Assembly (NCBI GenBank): GCA_049613665.1
Contig: JBMZCV010000036.1
Span: 1 to 34,415 of the forward strand
Origin: JBMZCV01 sp049613665
GTDB lineage: Bacteria; Bacteroidota; Bacteroidia; Chitinophagales; UBA2359
DNA: 34,415 nt
Reading direction: 5' to 3'
Position 1 is the first letter of the stretch. Each line of letters begins with the position of its first letter. The notes beneath the pieces are model-generated. The model was not told where the DNA came from. It searched no databases and saw only the letters and a program-made list of their open reading frames with translations. The translations under genes and the position numbers were made by a program. Shown in pieces: positions 24,478-31,549 of the stretch.

Positions 24478-24777
24478 TTATTTATATTTCTTTTTTGAAA
24501 TTAGATTTCCAGTAATTGCCTTTTGTGCTTTTGACCTAAAACGATTAATTGTTTTACTTCTCAATTTTCGATGTTTTGTTTTGCGGCCTTGCACTCGACT
24601 ACGCCATTTTTGCCAATTTTTGAGTCGCATTTCTTGCTTCATCAAACGAATGACTTCATTTTCCGACAAGCCAAATTGAAATGTTATAGCCTCGAAAGGT
24701 GTACGGTCTTCCCAAGCCATATTAATAATACGGTCAATCTGTAGTTCACTAAGATTATATTTTTTAATGATATTCAT
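24478..24777 (-). CDS. TIGR03643-like small basic protein
   Basis: The 99-residue protein begins NIIKKYNLSELQIDRIINMAWEDRTPFEAI and continues QFGLSENEVIRLMKQEM, a helix-turn-helix-like pattern. Its second half is strongly basic (WRSRVQGRKTKHRKLRS). This matches my recollection of the conserved TIGR03643 family of unknown function. The composition suggests nucleic-acid binding. It is a separate transcription unit 238 bp upstream (in minus-strand terms) of the polyamine gene, with no recognisable regulatory link. Confidence 0.8.
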   Translation of the reverse strand: MNIIKKYNLSELQIDRIINMAWEDRTPFEAITFQFGLSENEVIRLMKQEMRLKNWQKWRSRVQGRKTKHRKLRSKTINRFRSKAQKAITGNLISKKKYK

Positions 24778-24955
24778 TTACTTTTATTTTTTGAACAGTA
24801 TTACAACAAGAATTTTTTTGTTTTGTTTATGTCATTAAAAATAATTGAACAAAAACTAGATTACTTTCATTATGAAAAGTCCTTTTTTTTTATTAGCTTT
24901 AATCTTGTTTAAAATTTAATCCTATTTTATAACCTATTTGTAAATGCAATAAATC

Positions 24956-27900
24956 ATGACAAAAAATGTATTACAATTTTGCTGCCTTATCTTAATGTGC
25001 AGCAGTTTAAATCTTTTGGCACAAAGCCAAACGACTGTCTTAAAAAAGGCAGAAAAAAAAGTATTTGACCAAAGCAGTCAGCGAGCTACTTGTGTAGAAA
25101 AAGTAGCTATCTCTGGCAGAGAACTAGACGTACCTCACGTTGCGAGTGCTACACCTACTACTAGCGAAAGAAGCAGCGTAGGCATTACGGTAGGAGAAAC
25201 AAGCTATGACTTGCAAACAAACAATGCTGTTTGTCGCCGTCTTGTATTAGACAATGAAGACACAGCCCACGCCATCTGGACAATGAGTTTGACAGGCGAT
25301 GCTGCTGCTCCTGACAGAGGTACTGGCTACAATACTATTGATGTAAATACGCTAGAAGCTGGCGAATGGCCAACAGACAGAATAGAAACTGATAGAAATG
25401 GCTGGCCAAATTTGGGACTTACCGAAAGTGGACGTATTTTTTCTATCACTCACTTTGCAGGTTCTACCGACTTTTTTGGCGGTTTGAGCTGGGCCTATAA
25501 AAACTTAGAAGATACAGAATGGACGCACTCAGCATTTCCTCTTGGCGATGGTAGCGATACTTGGGCTAGAGCAGCCGTAGATGGCAATACTATTCACGTT
25601 ATTGCTGGCCGTCAGGGTGCAGATGGTGAAGAGGCTTGTAATCTTTTAGGCGGTTTAAATTACTACCGCTCTCTTGATGCAGGTGATAATTGGGAAGAAA
25701 TGCCTTGTATAGATGGCATGGATAGCGATGTTTTTCCACGTTTATCAGGCGATGGTTATGCTATTGATGCTTCAAATGGTACGGTAGCTATCGTTGCAGG
25801 AACTCACAAACCTGTCGTTTTCAAAGGTACTGATATGGGTGAAATGGGCGTAGAATGGGAGCCTTATCATGTATTGGTAGAGTTGGAAAATCCTTTATAC
25901 TTTCCAGATGAAGGCACAACACTGCCTTTAACGATTAGCACAGACGAAAGTTATTCTATTCTTATCGACAATAATAACATGGTACACGTTTGGTATGGCC
26001 GTGTTGCGATAGAAAATGAACTTGGAGATACAGGTTCTTGGTATCCTGGCAACAATGGTTTGATGTATTGGAACGATGGTTTTGCAGAAGAGCAAGAGCC
26101 TACCGTTATTGGTGAAACAGTAAGATTTAATGGTGATGGTGCAGATACTTCTTTTGTATTTGATTTCAATACTTATGACCCGAACTTGTATTTTGCCAAT
26201 CAAGTATCTATGCCTAGTTCTGGAATAGATGATGATGGCAATTTGTATGTTTCTTTTTCTTCTATCGTAGAAGGTGCTATTGACCCTATTAGCGGCCAAT
26301 ATTTCAGAGACTTATTCCTTATCAAATCTCTTGATGGTGGTGCTTCTTGGATTGGCCCTTACAATGTATCAAATAACCCTAGCGAAGAAGCAGTTTATGG
26401 TTCTATGGCTAGAAAAGTAACAGACAAGGTACATATTTTGTATCAATCTGACGAATTTCCGGGCATCGCAGTTCAAAGTACACAAACTGATATCGTATTC
26501 AATGATATTAATTATGTACAAGTAGGTACTGACGAAATCGTAACACCAGACCCTAATTATGATACTGCTCCACAAGTATTAGTTTTATCGGCTTTGTTCG
26601 GCTTTGAGCAATGTATTTATGATATTGATAATATCGAAATGGTAGTTATTGATTATCCAGATGGCGAAAATACTACTATCGAACTGAGCGGAACGATGCT
26701 AACAGGCTATGAAGAAGGCGTAGGTTATACTTTGGCAGAAGCTGGCGATGGCTACACACTTGTAGTTACAGTAACAGATAGCGATGGCAATATTAATGAA
26801 TCTTTGTTTGAAGAAATGACAATTTCGGCAGACGAATCTGCTCCTTTTATTGTAGGCGAACCTTTCAATCTTTTTGATACGCCAGAAGGTACTTTCATAG
26901 AAGAATTATTTGACTTTTTCAGCACTGTTTCTGTTATTGAAGGTACTCCTTATGTAGATTTGGGTGCAGAAATTTTCGATGATGCAGATGTATATGGCTG
27001 TCCTGCAAGTTTAGATATAGATATTCCAAGTGCTTTAGTAGATGGAACTGCTTCTATTGGAACTTATACAGTAACATATAGCGGTATTGACAATGTAGGA
27101 AATCCTGCTGAAGATATCGTTAGAACTGTAAATGTAGTAGCTTCTGACCTTGCTGCTCCTGTCATTTATTTGATAGATGAAGAAGGCAATACAACTGCTG
27201 GCGACCTTAGCGAAACTATTGAAGCTGGTGGTGGTGCTTGGGAAGATGATGGCTATATCGGTGTTGATGATATTGATGGTTTGGTAGATGTAACGGTTTC
27301 TGGCGAAGTAGATACCGAAACTTTAGGCACTTATGAAGTCACTTATACGGCTACTGATGCGGCTGGCAATACAACAACTGTTGTTAGAACGATAGAAGTA
27401 GTAGATACTACTGCTCCTGTTATCGGGCTTACGCCTGCTACCTTGCCATTAAATGCTGCAACGGCTGCGTTTAATTGTGGCGATGAATATTATTTTGATT
27501 TTAATGCAGATGGACAATTGGTATTGTTTAAGCCAGATGGCCCAGATGCCAATACAGACCCAGATGTAGCAGTAACGGTTACAGCTTTTGATGGCTACGA
27601 TGGTAACATCACTAGCGAACTTGAATATACTATTACTGACCAAGATGGTAATGTATATGGTAACAATCTTTGCACAACAGGAAGTAACACTTATACTGTT
27701 ACATTTTCGGTAACTGATAATAGCGGAAATACAACTGTAAGAGATAATCCTTCCAATCCTTTGACACAACCTTTAACAATTATTGTAGTAGGTTGTAATG
27801 AAGATTGTCAAGTAGGTATTGAAAATGATGTGTTAGCAAATGCTATTGATGTTTATCCAAACCCAACTAGCGGACTTGTAAATATCAATTTGGCAAGCGA

Positions 27901-28069
27901 CATCACAAAAGCTGATATTGCGGTTTATAATGCAGCAGGAAAAGTAGTAGCTACAACAAATGCTCAAACACCTCAATTTGATTTGAGTGAAGCAGCAGCA
28001 GGCATTTATTTTGTGAAAATAACGACCAATAAAGGCGACTTTGTTCAGAAAATAGTATTAGAAAACTAA
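24956..28069 (+). CDS. Secreted T9SS type A cargo with Ig-like domains
   Basis: The 1037-residue protein has a signal peptide (1-22, LNLLAQ). Residues ~60-530 resemble a sialidase/BNR-type beta-propeller (recurring SLDGGASWIGPYN, SLDAGDNWEEMP, and similar Asp-box-like phrases). At least three Ig-like repeats (~620-935) are of the DUF5011 / bacterial Ig type, with GTYEVTYTATDAAGNTTTVV and TAPVIxL. A type A T9SS sorting domain follows (964-1037; IDVYPNPTSG, GIYFVKI). It is probably a surface or secreted protein. The propeller may bind or cleave glycans, but I see no full set of sialidase catalytic residues. The strong terminator at 28106 closes the unit. Confidence 0.88.
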   Translation: MTKNVLQFCCLILMCSSLNLLAQSQTTVLKKAEKKVFDQSSQRATCVEKVAISGRELDVPHVASATPTTSERSSVGITVGETSYDLQTNNAVCRRLVLDNEDTAHAIWTMSLTGDAAAPDRGTGYNTIDVNTLEAGEWPTDRIETDRNGWPNLGLTESGRIFSITHFAGSTDFFGGLSWAYKNLEDTEWTHSAFPLGDGSDTWARAAVDGNTIHVIAGRQGADGEEACNLLGGLNYYRSLDAGDNWEEMPCIDGMDSDVFPRLSGDGYAIDASNGTVAIVAGTHKPVVFKGTDMGEMGVEWEPYHVLVELENPLYFPDEGTTLPLTISTDESYSILIDNNNMVHVWYGRVAIENELGDTGSWYPGNNGLMYWNDGFAEEQEPTVIGETVRFNGDGADTSFVFDFNTYDPNLYFANQVSMPSSGIDDDGNLYVSFSSIVEGAIDPISGQYFRDLFLIKSLDGGASWIGPYNVSNNPSEEAVYGSMARKVTDKVHILYQSDEFPGIAVQSTQTDIVFNDINYVQVGTDEIVTPDPNYDTAPQVLVLSALFGFEQCIYDIDNIEMVVIDYPDGENTTIELSGTMLTGYEEGVGYTLAEAGDGYTLVVTVTDSDGNINESLFEEMTISADESAPFIVGEPFNLFDTPEGTFIEELFDFFSTVSVIEGTPYVDLGAEIFDDADVYGCPASLDIDIPSALVDGTASIGTYTVTYSGIDNVGNPAEDIVRTVNVVASDLAAPVIYLIDEEGNTTAGDLSETIEAGGGAWEDDGYIGVDDIDGLVDVTVSGEVDTETLGTYEVTYTATDAAGNTTTVVRTIEVVDTTAPVIGLTPATLPLNAATAAFNCGDEYYFDFNADGQLVLFKPDGPDANTDPDVAVTVTAFDGYDGNITSELEYTITDQDGNVYGNNLCTTGSNTYTVTFSVTDNSGNTTVRDNPSNPLTQPLTIIVVGCNEDCQVGIENDVLANAIDVYPNPTSGLVNINLASDITKADIAVYNAAGKVVATTNAQTPQFDLSEAAAGIYFVKITTNKGDFVQKIVLEN

Positions 28070-28105
28070 GAACATTCTTTTTTCTAATAAAAATTAAAAC
28101 GAATC

Positions 28106-28154
28106 AAGCGATTAGTATTTGCCTTTTTAGGTAAATGCTAATCGCTTTTTTTTT
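28106..28154 (+). terminator. Strong rho-independent terminator
   Basis: AAGCGATTAGTATTTGCC (28106-28123) pairs with GGTAAATGCTAATCGCTT (28130-28147) with two wobble pairs, followed by a T-tract to 28154. It is 36 bp after the stop at 28069. Confidence 0.92.
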
Positions 28155-28192
28155 ACTCAAATTTGAATAGATATTTAGACTAAAATCGAATT

Positions 28193-28223
28193 TTGGTAGG
28201 TATAAAACCTACTGCTACTGAGC
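28193..28223. repeat. 31-bp dispersed hairpin repeat, copy 2
   Basis: From TTGGTAGGTA to TACTGAGC, this is the inverted copy of 509-539 with one mismatch. The GGTAGGTATAAAACCTACT hairpin is kept except at the mismatch. Confidence 0.8.
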
Positions 28224-28362
28224 CGTTTTGGTAATTTTGTTCAACAGCGGTGCTTTTTATCAGTACTTTTTCGGCATGTTTTAGCTAAATATCAAAAAAC
28301 AAATTCAACATACAGAAAGATAGTTATACAATTCTATTTGGATATTAGGAAAACAAAAAAAA

Positions 28363-28402
28363 TGCTTGATAATCAAATATTTACATATTTAATTATCAAG
28401 CA
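28363..28402 (-). terminator. Rho-independent terminator after dsbD
   Basis: On the minus strand TGCTTGATAAT pairs with ATTATCAAGCA around an AT-rich 18-base loop, followed by a run of eight T. It lies 41 bp beyond the dsbD stop. Confidence 0.8.
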
Positions 28403-28442
28403 CTTATGTTTATTTCTTTTTCAAAAAAGCTAAAAAAACAAT

Positions 28443-31019
28443 CTATTTGGATGCCGTTTTTCCACTCTCAAATTTATTCAAGCCATTTTCCAAAAAGCTT
28501 CTATATTCTAAAGTATTTGGCGTATAACCAACAGGTTTTTCCAACAATTCGCCATCAGCATTTAGCAATACATAATAAGGCTGCGTATTGGTAGCAAAGC
28601 AAGTTGTTTGCAAATAACTCCATTTGTTACCTACGGTTTTTACCTTTCGTTTTTTGCCATTGAGCATATATTCAAACTGCTCTTCTTTTGGCAAAGCACG
28701 TCCTTCATCTACATACAACGAAACCATTGTATATTCTTCTAAAAGGTCAGTTACTTGCGGCCATACATTCTCTTCCATCTTACGACAATTGACGCAAGCC
28801 CAGCCAGTGAAATCGACAAAAATAGGCTTGCCTTCTTTTTTCGCTTCTTCTAAGCCTACAAAAAAGTCTTTGATATGTTCTTCGTCTGCAATATGGTCGC
28901 CACCGCCGCAGCCATAGCTATAAAAAATTGGAGGAGGAAAACCACTCACCAAAGGCAAAGATTTACACATGATGCCAGGAATGAGATAAATCGCAAAAGC
29001 TACACAAGCTACCGCAAATGCACCACGAGGCATACTAATTTTTTTCAAAGGCGAGTCGTGTGGAAACCGTATGCGACCAATCAAATAAAGAGCCATTGCG
29101 ACAAATAAAATAATCCAGATGATAAGGAAAGTTTCACGTTTTAGCAAACCCCATTGTTGTACAAGGTCGGCATTCGACAAGAATTTTAAAGCGAAAATAA
29201 GTTCTATAAAACCCAAAACTACTTTAACCGATTGCAACCAACCGCCTGCACGAGGCAAGCCATTTAACCAAGCAGGAAAGGCTGCAAACAAAGCAAAAGG
29301 CAATGCCAAAGCGACTGCAAAGCCTGTCATTCCGAGAATAGGCCCAAGTTGTTTTCCTTCTACTGCTGCTTCTACCAACAAAGTTCCGATAATCGGGCCT
29401 GTGCATGAAAACGATACCAAAGCAAGCGTAAAAGCCATAAAGAAAATACCTATCAAACCGCCTTTGTCTGACATAGAGTCCATTTTATTGACAAAACTTG
29501 TCGGCAATTCTATGTCGAAGTATCCAAAAAATGAGATGGCAAAAATGACAAAAATCGCAAAGAAAGCTAAATTAAACCATGGATTTGTAGATAAGGCATT
29601 GAGTGTGTCAGGCCCGAAAGTAGCCGTAACAAAAAAGCCTAAAGCCACATAAATCACGATGATAGACAAAGCATAAATTAAAGCATTTCTGATACCTGCT
29701 GCTCGGTCTTTGCTTTGTTTTGTAAAAAAGCTAACTGTTAGAGGTATCATTGGAAAGACACAAGGCGTGAAAAGTGCTGCAAAACCACCTAAAAAGCCGA
29801 AAAAGAAAATCATCCACGGCGTATTACTTTCCTCACTGCTAGTTGTTTGCCCACAATCCGTAATCACGGTTTTAAATTGGTCATTGAGAGCTGCACTTTT
29901 TACTTTATTTTTTTCTTTGGTGGCAGCATCTACTACTTTCGCTTTTTTATTGAATGAAAACTCTTCAGGCTGTGGAAACAAACAACGTGCATCGTCGCAA
30001 GTCATATAACGGAAATTTCCTGTTATGGGTGTTCCTTCCGCCATTTTCACTTTTTGGCGAAACGTCACTTCTTTTCCATACTTTTTGACACGCATTTTAA
30101 AAATCGGATCAACAGCATCTTTTTTGTGGTCGCTGATTTCCTCTGGTTTTTCGCTCAAAAACTCTACGGCTTCATTTTTATCGAAAGTAAACAAAGTAGG
30201 CAATGGCCCTTCTTCTGCTTCTTTGATGTCTTGCGAATATACATACCAGCCGTCATCAATTTTTGCTGTAAAATCGAGATTATATTCGCCATCAGCATCT
30301 GCTTTATTGATGGTGTAAGCCCATTTTACAGGTTCTAAAATCTCTTGCTTTTTGCTAGATTTTTTCTTTTTCTTCTTCTTTTTTTTCTTTTTGGGAGCAG
30401 CTTCCGTTTCCGCAACTTTCTCATCAACTGCTTTCGTTTCCTCTTTTGCAGGTGTAATGACGGTTGTTTCTACCGTTGTTTTTTCTGTTACGACAGTTTT
30501 ATTGGCTTGTTTGGCTGGCGAAATCGGCTTTTTTTCTGTTGTTGTAATGGTTTTTGTGCCTTCTTCATTTTTTAGCGTAAAATTGAAATACTCTTCCAAA
30601 CGCACGCAAGCCTCATCATTGCAAGACATATACAACAAAGGAACTTCATATTTTTTCGTAGCATCATTCGTTTTTACCTTAGCTTTGTAAGTGACGCTAT
30701 TTCCAAATTTTTTCACCTCCATCTCAAAAATAGGGTCAAAACCTTCTTTGGCTTTTCCTATTTCTTTTAGGTCGCCAATAAGCTGGACACTTTTATCGGC
30801 AGTAAAATCGAAATCGGCAGGCAAAGGGCCGCCTTCTTCCACATCTTTCGAATAAACGTACCAGCCATCTTGAATCGTAGCTTTGAAGGTGAGCATAAAC
30901 TCGTTGTTGCCGAGTGCTTCAGAGTTGGTTTTCCATTTTACAGGCTCAATGTTTTGGGCTTGTGCAAACAAACAAGCAACAAATATGAGATAAACTAAAG
31001 AGATAATATTTTTTTTCAC
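28443..31019 (-). CDS. dsbD: DsbD-type thiol:disulfide interchange protein with two N-terminal domains
   Basis: DsbD carries electrons from cytoplasmic thioredoxin across the inner membrane to periplasmic disulfide isomerases and cytochrome c maturation. The 858-residue protein has a signal peptide (1-22, CLFAQAQ) and two tandem DsbD alpha-like domains (~24-150 with C133-x4-C138, and ~228-360 with C341-x4-C346). They are joined by a Thr/Lys/Glu-rich linker with an unbroken 11-Lys tract (210-220). The membrane core (~400-690) has its redox Cys in FTPCVFP (C420) and SFSCTGP (C539). The C-terminal thioredoxin domain has CVNC (742-745). The start codon is GTG at 31019, giving MKKNIISLVYLIF; no better ATG precedes the signal peptide. 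An AGTACTTGGCACT palindrome lies 96 bp upstream. Confidence 0.92.
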   Translation of the reverse strand: MKKNIISLVYLIFVACLFAQAQNIEPVKWKTNSEALGNNEFMLTFKATIQDGWYVYSKDVEEGGPLPADFDFTADKSVQLIGDLKEIGKAKEGFDPIFEMEVKKFGNSVTYKAKVKTNDATKKYEVPLLYMSCNDEACVRLEEYFNFTLKNEEGTKTITTTEKKPISPAKQANKTVVTEKTTVETTVITPAKEETKAVDEKVAETEAAPKKKKKKKKKKKSSKKQEILEPVKWAYTINKADADGEYNLDFTAKIDDGWYVYSQDIKEAEEGPLPTLFTFDKNEAVEFLSEKPEEISDHKKDAVDPIFKMRVKKYGKEVTFRQKVKMAEGTPITGNFRYMTCDDARCLFPQPEEFSFNKKAKVVDAATKEKNKVKSAALNDQFKTVITDCGQTTSSEESNTPWMIFFFGFLGGFAALFTPCVFPMIPLTVSFFTKQSKDRAAGIRNALIYALSIIVIYVALGFFVTATFGPDTLNALSTNPWFNLAFFAIFVIFAISFFGYFDIELPTSFVNKMDSMSDKGGLIGIFFMAFTLALVSFSCTGPIIGTLLVEAAVEGKQLGPILGMTGFAVALALPFALFAAFPAWLNGLPRAGGWLQSVKVVLGFIELIFALKFLSNADLVQQWGLLKRETFLIIWIILFVAMALYLIGRIRFPHDSPLKKISMPRGAFAVACVAFAIYLIPGIMCKSLPLVSGFPPPIFYSYGCGGGDHIADEEHIKDFFVGLEEAKKEGKPIFVDFTGWACVNCRKMEENVWPQVTDLLEEYTMVSLYVDEGRALPKEEQFEYMLNGKKRKVKTVGNKWSYLQTTCFATNTQPYYVLLNADGELLEKPVGYTPNTLEYRSFLENGLNKFESGKTASK

Positions 31020-31114
31020 GCTAAATGAGATTTTTGTAAAACAATTGAAACAAATTACTCAACTATAAACGCTAACACGCTGATTTTTTTGTAAATCAAG
31101 GAGTATCTGTAAAT

Positions 31115-31127
31115 AGTACTTGGCACT
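31115..31127. promoter_or_regulatory. 13-bp near-palindrome AGTACTTGGCACT
   Basis: This third member of the AGTGCC-GGCACT family lies 96 bp upstream of the dsbD GTG start on the minus strand. Confidence 0.35.
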
Positions 31128-31451
31128 TTTGATGCAAAGATAAGTGTAGTTGTGCAATTTTTGAAGTAATTAAGAATTTTTAACTAGCTTGTTAATGTTT
31201 TTTCACTTAAAAAAAGCAGCTTTTCGGCAGAATGCAAGCTAGTTTGTTTGTTTTGATAGTCCGAAAATAGCAAAAACCTTGCATTTTTTTTGCAAAAAAA
31301 GACAAAAATAAGTCAATAAAATGTCAATTAGCTGTCTATGTATTTTGTTTTGAAAATAAAAGGAGAGAGAAATGAGTTGTTGAGGTGCAGAAGTCGTATT
31401 TCGATAAAAAAACAAAATTGTTAGGTGAGTTTTTAATTTTTCTAAATTGGT

Positions 31452-31517
31452 GTTTTTATCATTGTAGATGCTTTTTTTAAAAGGTTGTTATGTAAAAATA
31501 TTTACAATGATAAAAAC
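31452..31517. repeat. Perfect 15-bp inverted repeat
   Basis: GTTTTTATCATTGTA (31452-31466) and TACAATGATAAAAAC (31503-31517) are exact complements 36 bp apart, just beyond the stop of the TIR-Roco gene. It could be a minimal transposable remnant, a recombination scar or an mRNA 3'-end structure. Confidence 0.6.
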
Positions 31518-31549
31518 AAAATAAAATTATTTTAGATGTATAGCAGCAT

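Larger units (their letters stand above)
28070..28442. other. Convergent intergenic region
   Basis: No gene. It contains the terminator of the plus-strand T9SS gene (28106), a copy of the 31-bp repeat (28193), about 140 bp of AT-rich sequence with nothing I recognise, and the terminator of the minus-strand dsbD gene (28363). Confidence 0.7.
31020..31549. other. AT-rich intergenic region upstream of dsbD
   Basis: No gene is visible in these 530 bp. Apart from the 13-bp palindrome at 31115 and the inverted repeat 31452-31517, I see only AT-rich sequence. It lies between the dsbD start and the end of the TIR-Roco gene, both on the minus strand. Confidence 0.6.

Noticed and set aside
24956..28069. 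Active sialidase
   Set aside because: Asp-box-like phrases support a propeller, but I could not locate the Arg triad and nucleophilic Tyr, so only a propeller-containing T9SS cargo is called.
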